From SIG307 sp964545045 (GTDB lineage Bacteria; Bacillota; Clostridia; Lachnospirales; Lachnospiraceae), in contig CAZJEN010000002.1 in assembly GCA_964545045.1 (NCBI GenBank), positions 124,001 to 188,000 of the forward strand: 64,000 nucleotides of DNA, given 5' to 3'. The position numbers were made by a program, and so were the translations under genes. The first letter of the stretch is position 1; every line of letters starts with the position of its first letter. The notes under the pieces were generated by a model. That model had not been told where the DNA came from and searched no databases. It was given only the letters and a program-made list of their open reading frames with translations. Of this stretch, positions 1 to 9,060 are shown one piece after another.

Positions 1-1
1 T

Positions 2-1714
2 TGGATTTTACTGTTTTGTACCGACGGAAAGAAGCTGTGGTTGGTCGGCGGAGCGGCAGTAGCCGGTGCAGCGTGTGTTGCGGCATATAAGCTCTTTGAC
101 CATGTGCAGGTGCGGGTATTGGCCTGGAAGGATCCTTTTGCTGTAGTAGATAACGAAGGATATCAGTTGTCACAATCCCTGTTTGCCATCGGGAACGGCG
201 GATTTTTCGGAACCGGTTTGCTTGCGGGAGCACCGGAGCAGATTCCGGTGGTGACAACGGATTATATTTTCTCGGCAATTTGTGAGGAACTGGGAGGTTT
301 GTTTGCCCTGGGTATTCTGGCAATTTATGTGCATTGTATGATTCTGATTATTCGCATGGCTTCAAAGTTTTCTGAGGATTATTACCGTCTGGTGTTTACC
401 GGGTTTGCCACAATGGTTACGACACAGGTGTTGTTAAATGTGGGCGGAGTGATACGGATGCTGCCGTCCACCGGTGTACCGCTTCCTTTTGTCAGTGCGG
501 GCGGAAGCTCTGCAGCAAGTATGGTGCTTATGCTGATGCTGATGCAGGGAATGCAGGAGAGCGGAAACACCGGAGAAAAAGCAGCGTACAAGGATGGATT
601 TGTGCCCGGCGTGTTGAACGAAAAAGCGAAAAAAGCTCTAAGGTACTGTTCGGCAGTTTTCCCTATGGTATTATGTGTTGTGGCACTTTATTTCACCGGG
701 TTTATGTGCACCGAAGCCCGGACGGTGATTTTTAACTCCTATAACAGACGACAGGCAAAGTTAGAGGAGCAAAATGCCAGAGGAACGATTTTTGATGCGG
801 ACGGAAAACCGTTGGCATTTACCATGCTTTCCGACGGGGAAGAAGTGCGGAAGTATCCTTACGGTAGTTTGTATGCCCATGTGGTAGGAAAGGTAGAAAA
901 AGGTTCCAGCGGACTGGAGGCGGTAAAAGAAATCGATTTATTGTCTTCTTCTACCGGTGAGCTGAGTAAGCTTTTATATCGCATGAAGGATGCACAGATT
1001 CCGGGCAATAACTTATTTACGACGCTTTGCACCGAAGTACAGAAAGAAGTTTACGAGGCTCTTACGGGATATACGGGAGCGGCCTGTGTGACAGAGATAG
1101 ATACCGGGGCACTGCTTGCCTCTGTTTCATTGCCGGACTTTGAACCGGAAACTGCGGAGGTGTACGGGAATGAAGAAAACGGTCCGTTTTTTAACAGGGC
1201 ATTTTACGGAGAATATCCGGTGATAGATGCAACGGAACTGTTTCGCTCCGCGGCAGCGGTATATGACTTGGGAATTCCTACGCCCTTCGGTGAGACGGTA
1301 AAATCGGACGGAAGTATATTGACACCGGTGGGAGGCGCTTTGTTTGCGGGAGCCTGCGGAAATGACGGAGTCTATCAAACACCTTATGTTGCTGAAAAGC
1401 TTACGGAGGCGTCCGGTAAGCCGATTTACCGTACGGAATCCGAACGTATACGGGGGCTTACGGCAGAAGAAGCAAAGCGATATTATGATGCTTTTACCGT
1501 AATTGAGACAGAAGACGGTGTAAGCTATCGGTATGCGGAAACCGAAGTGGACTCTGGTACGCTTGGGAAAAAACATTGTCTGGCGATGGCTCTTGTGCCG
1601 GCAGAGAACCCGAAAACAGCGGTCTGTGTTGTAATTGAACAAAGAAGCGGACTGGGAGACGGTGTATTGCGTAGTATTGCAGAGCGCATTATACGGGCAA
1701 CGGATATGCCTTAG
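2..1714 (+). CDS. FtsW/RodA-type SEDS protein fused to a degenerate penicillin-binding domain (5' end outside window)
   Basis: Partial gene: the frame is already open at base 2, so the internal TTG at 41 is not taken as the start. The first ~185 visible residues are the C-terminal half of a SEDS lipid II polymerase, with the conserved QSL.AIG.GG..G.G.L block, the TDYIF..ICEELG motif and PLPFVSAGGSS. After a further membrane segment (~205-230) the chain continues as a class B PBP: RGTI.D.DGK.LA near 260, YPYGSL..HVVG, then a transpeptidase-like region. The catalytic Ser-x-x-Lys is missing: the usual YPPGSTFK site reads YPVIDATELF near 408, the segment that normally carries SxN is very short, and KTGT reads DSGT near 516. 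The domain should therefore bind neither substrate nor beta-lactam covalently. SEDS plus PBP is the normal peptidoglycan synthase pair, here in one chain. Assignment is secure; loss of activity is inferred. Confidence 0.85.
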   Translation, partial: WILLFCTDGKKLWLVGGAAVAGAACVAAYKLFDHVQVRVLAWKDPFAVVDNEGYQLSQSLFAIGNGGFFGTGLLAGAPEQIPVVTTDYIFSAICEELGGLFALGILAIYVHCMILIIRMASKFSEDYYRLVFTGFATMVTTQVLLNVGGVIRMLPSTGVPLPFVSAGGSSAASMVLMLMLMQGMQESGNTGEKAAYKDGFVPGVLNEKAKKALRYCSAVFPMVLCVVALYFTGFMCTEARTVIFNSYNRRQAKLEEQNARGTIFDADGKPLAFTMLSDGEEVRKYPYGSLYAHVVGKVEKGSSGLEAVKEIDLLSSSTGELSKLLYRMKDAQIPGNNLFTTLCTEVQKEVYEALTGYTGAACVTEIDTGALLASVSLPDFEPETAEVYGNEENGPFFNRAFYGEYPVIDATELFRSAAAVYDLGIPTPFGETVKSDGSILTPVGGALFAGACGNDGVYQTPYVAEKLTEASGKPIYRTESERIRGLTAEEAKRYYDAFTVIETEDGVSYRYAETEVDSGTLGKKHCLAMALVPAENPKTAVCVVIEQRSGLGDGVLRSIAERIIRATDMP

Positions 1715-1840
1715 AGTGTTGCGGGAAATCAAGGCAAAAAAGGAAATTTCAGAAACCTTTTACGGAGTGGTTGCAAAGTTGCCAAAAATGATGTATACTT
1801 ATATTCAGTTATTGATGGCACACCAGCAGGAGGTATTGCA

Positions 1841-2293
1841 ATGGTAGAAGCGACCAGCTGCGGCGGTGTAGTTATATTCAGAGGGAAGATATTACTACTG
1901 TACAAAAATTACAAGAACAAGTATGAAGGATGGGTATTGCCGAAGGGCACCGTAGAGGAAGGCGAAGAGTTTAAGGATACCGCCATACGTGAGGTAAAGG
2001 AAGAGACCGGCGTAGATGCGCAGATTATCAAATACGTAGGTAAAAGCCAGTATACCTTCAATACTCCTCAGAATACGGTCTTAAAAGATGTGCATTGGTA
2101 TTTGATGATGTCTGACAGCTATTATAGCAAACCGCAGCGTGAAGAGTTTTTCATGGACTCCGGGTATTACAAGTTTCACGAAGCATATCATATGCTGAAA
2201 TTTGCAAATGAGAAGCAGATTTTAGAACAGGCGTATAATGAGTATGTGGATTTGAAGAAGAGTAATCTCTGGGGCAACAAGAAGTATTTTTAG
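1841..2293 (+). CDS. Nudix hydrolase, small
   Basis: 150-residue Nudix protein. The complete Nudix box is visible near residues 35-57 (GTVEEGEEF.....REVKEETGV), with the REVKEE residues that bind Mg2+ or Mn2+. Family members hydrolyse a nucleoside diphosphate linked to a second moiety; the substrate cannot be read from the sequence. Start ATG 1841 follows AGGAGG with good spacing. It lies 126 bp after the SEDS-PBP gene with no terminator visible between them, so co-transcription is possible, and it ends in an intrinsic terminator at 2304. Confidence 0.85.
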   Translation: MVEATSCGGVVIFRGKILLLYKNYKNKYEGWVLPKGTVEEGEEFKDTAIREVKEETGVDAQIIKYVGKSQYTFNTPQNTVLKDVHWYLMMSDSYYSKPQREEFFMDSGYYKFHEAYHMLKFANEKQILEQAYNEYVDLKKSNLWGNKKYF

Positions 2294-2303
2294 TAAGGAA
2301 GAG

Positions 2304-2335
2304 AGCGATTGTGAGAACAGTCGCTTTTTCTTTTT
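2304..2335 (+). terminator. Intrinsic terminator after the Nudix gene
   Basis: Stem AGCGATTGT / ACAGTCGCT (one G-U pair), loop GAGA, followed by a T-rich run. Confidence 0.8.
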
Positions 2336-2397
2336 GTCTCGGAAGGAATGAAATACAGAGAAAAAACAAAATATTAACATAAAAAAGTGTGAAAAAA

Positions 2398-2426
2398 TTG
2401 ACTTTTCTATCAAGTTTTAGTAAAAT
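2398..2426 (+). promoter_or_regulatory. Sigma-A type promoter of the chemoreceptor-like gene
   Basis: TTGACT (2398-2403), 17-bp spacer, TAAAAT (2421-2426), 48 bp before the ATG. Confidence 0.65.
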
Positions 2427-2473
2427 AAGGGTGAGATCTTGGAAGTAAACAGGGATTGCAAGGAGGATGTAGT

Positions 2474-3943
2474 ATGACAGAAGAACAGTACAAAAGATCG
2501 GGAAAAGTTGCCTATCCGGTGGTGATGGTTGCTTGTGGGATGGTTCTGCTTACGTTGCTTGTGACAGCGATCCGGGAGGCGTTGCATACAAGAACCATAA
2601 TACAAGGAGCGGTTATATTGCTTGCGATGGTGATTGCGACAATTACATACTTGAAAAAGGATTATACAAAACGCGGAATGATTATCATTGCCGGTATGGG
2701 GGCGTTGATGTATCTTGTGGTGTCCGTTTTTAACGGAAGTACCTACTCCGTTATGTACGGTTTTGTAATTCTTATTTGTTGTATGTCATATATGAACAGA
2801 AGGCTGATTATCTGGGGAGATTCCTTTATTGTCCTCGGGTTTGCCATTCGGACCATCCGAATGACTACCGGAATCGATGAGTTTGATTTCGAATTGTTGG
2901 GAATCGGTTGGATTTCTATCCTGTTATGTTGCTTTGCATCTATAATGTCTGTAACGTTGCTTTTAAAGTACAACCAAGAAAGTATGGCAACCATTACCGA
3001 AAAGGCAGAGCAGCAGGAGAAGGTTGCGAAGGTAATGTTAGGAGTTGCACAGGAAATTAATAGTAGATTTTCCAAGGCCAGCGTACGGATGGATGAGTTG
3101 GAAGAAGCTCTTCAGGTAAACGATAAGAGCATGCAGGATATTGCGAGAAGTATGGCCAGCGTATCTCAAAGTATTCAGGATGAAGCCGGAATGTGCGGTT
3201 CCATTCAGAGCAACGTGGATATGGCGGAGAAGGAAACAAAGGAAATGATTGATTCCTCCGACAAGGTAAAGGAAACCATCGAGGAAAGTGTGGGAATTGT
3301 TGCTGCGTTAAAGTCTCAGGCAGACTCTGTAAGCGAGTCTAATAAGAGTACCGTAGAGGCAATTACGAGACTTTCGGCAAAGGTTGCGGAAGTGGAGAAT
3401 TTTACCAATGCGATTTTGACCATTTCTTCCCAGACAAATCTTCTTGCTTTGAACGCATCCATTGAAGCGGCAAGAGCGGGAGAAGCAGGAAAGGGCTTTG
3501 CGGTAGTTGCGGATGAAATCAGAAAGCTTTCTGAGGATACGAGAGAGTCCGCAAATCAAATTACCGGTATCATTAAAGAATTGGTAGAGGATGTGGGAGT
3601 AACCACTTCCAGTATGGATGTTTCCAGTAAGACCATTGAGGAACAGGGAGAGATGATTGCCGCTACCAAGGATAAGTTTGATTTGATTGAAGCAGAGGTA
3701 ACGGATCTGATTCAGAATATAAACGAGACAGAAAGCTTGATGAGAGAAATTATCAATGCAACCGGTTCTATTAATGAGAGTATTAGTGATTTGTCGGCGG
3801 TGGGAGAGGAAATTGCCGCATCCTCCGAAGAGGGAGCAAGTGTATCCGCAGATGCGGTAGAAAGTATGAAGAGCGTAAATCATGAGTTACGTCAGATACG
3901 GAAGCTTGCGGAAAAGTTATCGTTAGAAAACAAGGAAGAATAG
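2474..3943 (+). CDS. Methyl-accepting chemotaxis-like signalling protein with polytopic membrane N-terminus
   Basis: 489 residues. The first ~170 residues hold about five to six hydrophobic segments with no sizeable extracellular loop and no clear HAMP domain. The rest is a long coiled coil with the chemoreceptor signalling tip near 315-345 (SQTNLLALNASIEAARAGEAGKGFAVVADEIR is split here as QTNLLALNAS, IEAARAGEAG and FAVVADEIR). Such tips contact CheA/CheW. The start was set at ATG 2474 because AGGAGG at 2461 sits 7 bases before it; the upstream in-frame TTG 2456 overlaps that site. No che gene lies nearby. It may sense a membrane-level signal, since no ligand domain is visible; that is inference. 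Confidence 0.85.
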   Translation: MTEEQYKRSGKVAYPVVMVACGMVLLTLLVTAIREALHTRTIIQGAVILLAMVIATITYLKKDYTKRGMIIIAGMGALMYLVVSVFNGSTYSVMYGFVILICCMSYMNRRLIIWGDSFIVLGFAIRTIRMTTGIDEFDFELLGIGWISILLCCFASIMSVTLLLKYNQESMATITEKAEQQEKVAKVMLGVAQEINSRFSKASVRMDELEEALQVNDKSMQDIARSMASVSQSIQDEAGMCGSIQSNVDMAEKETKEMIDSSDKVKETIEESVGIVAALKSQADSVSESNKSTVEAITRLSAKVAEVENFTNAILTISSQTNLLALNASIEAARAGEAGKGFAVVADEIRKLSEDTRESANQITGIIKELVEDVGVTTSSMDVSSKTIEEQGEMIAATKDKFDLIEAEVTDLIQNINETESLMREIINATGSINESISDLSAVGEEIAASSEEGASVSADAVESMKSVNHELRQIRKLAEKLSLENKEE

Positions 3944-3960
3944 AAGAGATATGAGCGTAT

Positions 3961-3995
3961 GCCGGCACGGTCTGAATGGGTTGTGCCGGCTTTTT
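3961..3995 (+). terminator. Intrinsic terminator after the chemoreceptor-like gene
   Basis: Perfect 8-bp stem GCCGGCAC / GTGCCGGC followed by TTTTTGT. Confidence 0.85.
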
Positions 3996-4046
3996 GTATT
4001 CAAAGGGAGACGCCTGTTTGAACGTAGGCTCTTTCTACTCTTTCTA

Positions 4047-4075
4047 TTGCTTTTTTTGTATGAGTCGGCTAAAAT
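4047..4075 (+). promoter_or_regulatory. Promoter of the PAS-GGDEF gene
   Basis: TTGCTT, 17-bp spacer, TAAAAT; the start codon lies 33 bp downstream after a GAGGAGG site. Confidence 0.55.
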
Positions 4076-4108
4076 AAAAACAGAAGTCTAACCGAGGAGG
4101 TATAGGAA

Positions 4109-5620
4109 ATGAAGAAAAATTCGTTTTGTATTAAATCTGCAGCGATGATAGGTGCTGTGATTGCACTTTTTGCATTGTTGTTGCTTATGACAAAGGAATA
4201 TCGTCAAGCGATTCGCGGGATGGCTGCAGTTTCCTATTTTAATTTTAATCCGGTAGCATTGTTATGGTTGATTGTTGTAGTCGGTTTGTCTGTTATCGGT
4301 GTACTGATTTGGTTGGCGAAAATGATTTTTGACAGGGAACAGCTTTTAACAGAGGCGGCGATGGAGGTACGAAAGGTTACCAATAATATTCATGCAGGTG
4401 TGGTGAATTACATTCCGGAGGGGGGTTGTAAGATTGTATATGCCAGTCGGGGATATTATGAGATTATCGGTGTGGACCGTACCGGTCTGTATGAAATTTA
4501 TCAGAATAGTCTGCTTGGTTTTATTCCGCCGGAATATCACGGATTTTTCTTAGATGTCGCTTCTTTGGAAGTGGACGGGCATACGGAAGAAACGATTCAA
4601 ATGCATGATTGTAACGGGAAACGATACTGGATGCAGGTGACGTTATCCAAGGGGCTTCACGGCGGAAAGGAGACGGTATCGGCGGTATTTGTTGACGTAT
4701 CCGAATTAAAGGCGACAGAAGATAAGCTTCGCAAGGAGAAGGAACGCTATCGTATTGTGACAGAGCTTAGCGATGAAGTATTGTTTGAGTATGATTTCAA
4801 AAAGGATGTGTTAACCCTTTCGGAACGTTTTACCGAACTGTACGGACAGGACCATGTGATTGATTCCTTCCGAAGGGATATGAGTGTCCATATGAGAACT
4901 ATTCATCCGGAGGACAGAAAAGCCACCATAGAACAATTACTTCGAACAAGACGTGTGGGAGCAAATGATATTCAGTTCCGGTTAAAGGATATGAATAACG
5001 AGTACCAGTGGTGCAGAGTATTGTATAGGGCGCTCTGTGATGAAAACGGCGGACCGTTTATGGCAATCGGTAAGATTGCTAATATCAACCTTTTTAAGAA
5101 GGAAATCGAACAGCTGGCTTATGAATCAAAAACCGATTCTATGACCGGAGCATACAACAAGATGGCAACCAAAGAAATGATAGATGCCTTCATTCATAAG
5201 CACAGAGATGGAGCGCATATGATGCTGTTGATTGATGTGGACGATTTTAAAAAGGTGAATGATACTTACGGTCATCAGTGCGGTGATGAAGTACTTACCT
5301 ATGTGATCGGAAATCTTCGTAAGACTTATGTGTCCGGCGAGATTATCGGTCGTGTAGGCGGTGATGAATTTGTTGTATTTATCGGCGAGGTAAAGGATAA
5401 AGAGCAATTGATTGAAAAGGCACAGGAGTTAAAGGAGCTGTTGCATCAGCCGTATGTGTACGGAGATAAGACTGTTCCGGTCAGCGCATCTGTGGGTATT
5501 GCAATGTATCCGGAAGGCGGTACATGCTATGAGGAGCTTTTGTACAATGCGGATAATGCGTTGTACGAGGTGAAGGCTACGGAGAAAGGCAATTTTGCCA
5601 TCTATGAGCCGAAAAAGTAA
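4109..5620 (+). CDS. Membrane diguanylate cyclase with PAS domains
   Basis: 503 residues: two N-terminal membrane segments (~8-27 and ~47-72), two PAS-like domains (~85-205 and ~215-325), and a GGDEF domain (~335-503). The active-site motif is intact (RVGGDEF near 416), as is the upstream metal/substrate segment DVDDFKKVNDTYGH, so it should make cyclic di-GMP. The position where the RxxD product-inhibition site usually sits reads VSGE, so feedback inhibition by c-di-GMP is probably absent. Own promoter and terminator context makes it monocistronic. Its stop is two bases from the stop of the convergent flippase gene. Confidence 0.9.
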   Translation: MKKNSFCIKSAAMIGAVIALFALLLLMTKEYRQAIRGMAAVSYFNFNPVALLWLIVVVGLSVIGVLIWLAKMIFDREQLLTEAAMEVRKVTNNIHAGVVNYIPEGGCKIVYASRGYYEIIGVDRTGLYEIYQNSLLGFIPPEYHGFFLDVASLEVDGHTEETIQMHDCNGKRYWMQVTLSKGLHGGKETVSAVFVDVSELKATEDKLRKEKERYRIVTELSDEVLFEYDFKKDVLTLSERFTELYGQDHVIDSFRRDMSVHMRTIHPEDRKATIEQLLRTRRVGANDIQFRLKDMNNEYQWCRVLYRALCDENGGPFMAIGKIANINLFKKEIEQLAYESKTDSMTGAYNKMATKEMIDAFIHKHRDGAHMMLLIDVDDFKKVNDTYGHQCGDEVLTYVIGNLRKTYVSGEIIGRVGGDEFVVFIGEVKDKEQLIEKAQELKELLHQPYVYGDKTVPVSASVGIAMYPEGGTCYEELLYNADNALYEVKATEKGNFAIYEPKK

Positions 5621-5622
5621 TA

Positions 5623-7140
5623 TCAATCCTTCCAATCTTCCCTGCGGATAAGCTTTCCGAAAAAGAGAAGTGCAATATAAGAAACACAGTAGATTCCACA
5701 GACAAAAAGCAGGAGCAGGATGGAAGAAAACGGTGTTTCTTTTTGCAGAAAACGGTAAAGTAATACAAACAATTGTGCAGGAAGAAACGCAAATAAAGCA
5801 GGCAGAACCAGCCACTCAGAAACCGGCGGAAATGCTTTGCAATATTTCAGTACCAAAAGGGTATCAAACAATGTACTGATTAACTGGCTTACAAGAAGAC
5901 CGATTAAAACGCCGTAGATGCCTGTTTTCGGTACGACAAATACAATGATGGCTAAGCGTACCAAAAGTCCGGCTACGGTGGTTAAAAAGGATAAATGCGG
6001 CTTTCCGAGACCATTAATAACACTGCTTAGGGTGGTAGATAAATACAGCAACGGACAGAGAGGTGACAGGATACGGATATAGTCACCGGCCAGGGTATTA
6101 TGATAGACTGCAAATCCGATATCACGTCCGAAATAGAAAAAGACGGCGGTGGAAAACAGACCGATGATGACACTGTATTTTACTGCATTTCCTACACAGT
6201 GTTGCAGTCGAGGTCGATTTTTCTCATCCAGATTTTCCGAGACTGCCGGCAGGAGCAGGATGGAGAGTGCATTGGGAATGGCAGAAGGGAACAGAATGAA
6301 GGGAATTGCCATTCCGTTTAAGATACCGTAAAGGCTTAAGGCATCGGAAGTTGTCAGACCGCTTAACCGGAGCATCCCCGGGATAAATACGGCTTCTACG
6401 CTATGTAAGATATTGATAATAAGCCGGTTCAGAGATAAAGGCATGGAGAGCGCAAGGAGGCGTTTGGTAAGTCCAGCGGTTTCGCAAGGGGATGCATGAC
6501 GAAGAAGCTTTGTGCGGTGCATCCGGTAAGCAATACAGTTAAAGATATTGGAGGCGACTTCACCCAGAACCAGACCGATGACGGCCGCAAGACACCGGCT
6601 TTCCTCATTGGAAAAGGCAGGAAGGGTAACCAGATAAAGAACCAGACCGATGCGTACTACCTGTTCCAAAAGCTGGGTAAAGGCAGGAACGGCAGTTTTT
6701 TTACATCCGATATAGTATCCGTTAATGCAGGCGGTAACCGCGCAGCACGGGAATACAAGAGAGAGAATACGCAGGGAGTCGGTAGCACGGGGTTCCATAA
6801 GAAAGTAGCGTGCACATGGCTCCGCGCCGAAGTATACAAGAATCGACAAAGCAAGAGAGATTCCGAAGGCAAGAAGCATGGAACGGCGCATCAGACAGGA
6901 GGTTAACGTTACATTGCCCCGGCTGTTTTCCTCCGCTACCAGTTTGGACACGGCGGTCTGGATTCCGGATGCATAGAGTGTATAACAAATTCCGTAGACC
7001 GGAAATATTAACTGATAGATGCCCAGATATTCCGCACCCAGGGCGTCCGCAAGACAAATGCGGTAATAAAATCCGAGGACACGGGTAATCAGTCCGGTTA
7101 TGGTGAGAAGGATAGTTCCCTTTAAAATGGCGTTTTTCAA
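5623..7140 (-). CDS. SpoVB/MurJ-like polysaccharide flippase (MOP superfamily)
   Basis: 505-residue polytopic membrane protein of the polysaccharide transporter/SpoVB family (about 14 hydrophobic segments). The N-terminus carries the family pattern of a first helix, then LG.EYLGIYQL.FPVY and SG..TAVSKLVAEE. Members flip undecaprenyl-linked glycans; SpoVB acts in spore cortex synthesis. Whether this copy serves cortex, capsule or lipid II cannot be told. Start is TTG at 7140: it directly precedes the first membrane helix and has GGAG eight bases upstream, and no ATG is better placed. Tail-to-tail with the GGDEF gene, with no room for a private terminator. Confidence 0.85.
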   Translation of the reverse strand: MKNAILKGTILLTITGLITRVLGFYYRICLADALGAEYLGIYQLIFPVYGICYTLYASGIQTAVSKLVAEENSRGNVTLTSCLMRRSMLLAFGISLALSILVYFGAEPCARYFLMEPRATDSLRILSLVFPCCAVTACINGYYIGCKKTAVPAFTQLLEQVVRIGLVLYLVTLPAFSNEESRCLAAVIGLVLGEVASNIFNCIAYRMHRTKLLRHASPCETAGLTKRLLALSMPLSLNRLIINILHSVEAVFIPGMLRLSGLTTSDALSLYGILNGMAIPFILFPSAIPNALSILLLPAVSENLDEKNRPRLQHCVGNAVKYSVIIGLFSTAVFFYFGRDIGFAVYHNTLAGDYIRILSPLCPLLYLSTTLSSVINGLGKPHLSFLTTVAGLLVRLAIIVFVVPKTGIYGVLIGLLVSQLISTLFDTLLVLKYCKAFPPVSEWLVLPALFAFLPAQLFVLLYRFLQKETPFSSILLLLFVCGIYCVSYIALLFFGKLIRREDWKD

Positions 7141-7231
7141 GAAAGTGTCTCCGGGTGTGTTTTTATAAGCTTATGATTTTGTGTCTTCGGATATGACGGG
7201 GAGTATAGTAACGGAAAGGTGGAGGATGTTG

Positions 7232-7807
7232 ATGAGCAAGAGTGTGAAAAAGTTTTTTTGGTTGTTTCTTACGTCTCAGGAGCAGTGGCTGAATAAGATG
7301 TCCGATGATGGGTGGCGTTTGGTAGGTACTGCTGTTTCAGGTTACGAGTTTGAGGAATGCGAGAAGGGAAAGTACCGGTATAAGGCAGTGTATATTGCGA
7401 ATCTTTCCAAGGCAAGTGCGGAAAAGTATGTAACGTCACTGAAAGAGTGTGGTTACCGGGCAATTTATAAGAATGTGAATTTGAACTATTCTACGGGTAA
7501 GGTTGAATATCGGCCATGGGCAGAAGAAGGGGGAAGGGGTGCCACCGAAAAAACGACACTGCACAAGGAGTTATTGATTATTGAGAAAGAGAATGACGGA
7601 ACTGAGTTTTCTTTATGCCCTACCTTCGAACAGCGTTATGCTGCTTACAACAGATTACGGTTGTGGGGCATAATAGGGCTTGTTGTAGCTTTGGTGTTGG
7701 CAATAGCAGGGAAGAGTGTTATATGGGGAATTGTGGCGTTTTTGCCGCTTGTTTGGGCAGTTTTATTTTATTTGGAGATTCGAAAATTAAAGAAGAGCAT
7801 AAAATAG
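7232..7807 (+). CDS. DUF2812 family membrane protein
   Basis: 191 residues. The N-terminal part matches the DUF2812 pattern (E.WLN.MSDDGWRLV...... Y.FE...KG.YRYK), followed by a linker and two membrane segments near 150-185. Function of the family is unknown; members often sit beside PadR-type regulators, but none is present here. Start ATG 7232 was chosen because GGAGG at 7221 lies 6 bases before it; the longer frame from GTG 7181 would bury this site. The 26-bp gap to the cysteine desulfurase gene suggests shared transcription. Confidence 0.7.
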   Translation: MSKSVKKFFWLFLTSQEQWLNKMSDDGWRLVGTAVSGYEFEECEKGKYRYKAVYIANLSKASAEKYVTSLKECGYRAIYKNVNLNYSTGKVEYRPWAEEGGRGATEKTTLHKELLIIEKENDGTEFSLCPTFEQRYAAYNRLRLWGIIGLVVALVLAIAGKSVIWGIVAFLPLVWAVLFYLEIRKLKKSIK

Positions 7808-7833
7808 AGATATAACATATTGAGGATAATAAC

Positions 7834-9024
7834 ATGGAAAAGAAAATTATATATTTGGACAATGCGGCCACAACGCCTATGTATGAAGAAGCGGTTGCGG
7901 CTATGCTTCCGTATTTTACGGAACGGTTCGGTAATCCGTCCGGCCAGTACGGTCTGGCAAATGAAGGGAAGCGTGCCATAGAGTCTGCCAGAAAGCAGAT
8001 TGCGGCGACCATAGGAGCCAGACCGGAGGAAATCTTCTTTACCGGAAGCGGTACGGAGGCGGACAACTGGGCCGTTAAGGCGGTGGCACAGGCTTATCGG
8101 GACAAAGGACGACATATTATTACGACGAAAATCGAGCATCATGCGGTACTGCATACCTGTGAGGCACTGGAGCGGGAGGGATACCGGGTGACTTATCTTT
8201 CCCCGGACGAGGACGGAATTATTTCGCCGGAAAGTCTGCTCAGGGTATTGACGCCGGATACAGTATTAGTATCGATTATGACGGCAAATAACGAAATCGG
8301 AACCATAGAGCCGATTGAAGAATTGGCGAAAATAACAACGGAACGGGGGATTTTGTTTCATACCGATGCGGTACAGGCATACGGGAAGTTACCACTTTCG
8401 GTAGAGGACGGAACCATTGCCCTATTGTCTGTCAGTGCCCATAAAATCGGAGGACCAAAGGGCGTGGGATTTTTGTATGTAAGAAGAGATGTGCGGTTAC
8501 ATTCCTTTTTACACGGAGGAGCCCAGGAGAAGCGTCGCAGAGCCGGAACGGAAAATGTACCGGGAATTGTTGGATTTGCAAAAGCGGTTGAGTTGACCTT
8601 TGCGTCACGGGAAGAAACGGTACAGAGGGAGAGTGAGCTACGGGATTATTTTATGGAGCGGGTGCTTTCTGAGATTCCTTATGCCAGAGTGACCGGTTCC
8701 CGGAAGTACCGGTTGTCCGGACATGTGAGTTTTTGTTTTCAGTTCATTGAAGGGGAGACGGTGCTTATTATATTGGATTCTGACGGGATTTGCGGTTCCA
8801 GCGGTTCGGCCTGTACCACGGGACAAACAGAGCCGTCTCATGTATTGACAGCCATCGGACTTCCGGAGGATGTGGCTCACGGGGCATTGCGGTTTACTTT
8901 GGGAAGAGAGACCACGAAGGAAGATATCGATTTTACAATAGACCGGATGAAAGAAGTTATCGGGAAAATCAGAGCGATGTCCCCGTATTATGCGAAGTTT
9001 GCGGCACGGGACGGGAGAGAATAG
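7834..9024 (+). CDS. iscS: Cysteine desulfurase (NifS/IscS family)
   Basis: 396-residue PLP enzyme that removes sulfur from cysteine and passes it on as a persulfide. Visible: N-terminal YLDNAATTP, the PLP lysine in SAHKIGGPKG (near 204), RAGTENVPG, and the mobile loop with the catalytic Cys in GSSGSACTTG (near 327). It is followed 36 bp later by mnmA, so its likely job is to supply sulfur for tRNA thiolation, as in other Firmicutes where a dedicated desulfurase accompanies mnmA; a role in Fe-S assembly cannot be excluded. Confidence 0.92.
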   Translation: MEKKIIYLDNAATTPMYEEAVAAMLPYFTERFGNPSGQYGLANEGKRAIESARKQIAATIGARPEEIFFTGSGTEADNWAVKAVAQAYRDKGRHIITTKIEHHAVLHTCEALEREGYRVTYLSPDEDGIISPESLLRVLTPDTVLVSIMTANNEIGTIEPIEELAKITTERGILFHTDAVQAYGKLPLSVEDGTIALLSVSAHKIGGPKGVGFLYVRRDVRLHSFLHGGAQEKRRRAGTENVPGIVGFAKAVELTFASREETVQRESELRDYFMERVLSEIPYARVTGSRKYRLSGHVSFCFQFIEGETVLIILDSDGICGSSGSACTTGQTEPSHVLTAIGLPEDVAHGALRFTLGRETTKEDIDFTIDRMKEVIGKIRAMSPYYAKFAARDGRE

Positions 9025-9060
9025 GCGGGAAATTGCCGACGTGTTAGGAAAGGTTATGGT

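Noticed and set aside
1127..1732. 201-codon minus-strand frame inside the SEDS-PBP gene
   Set aside because: No SD and no protein family pattern; the plus-strand frame is well supported.
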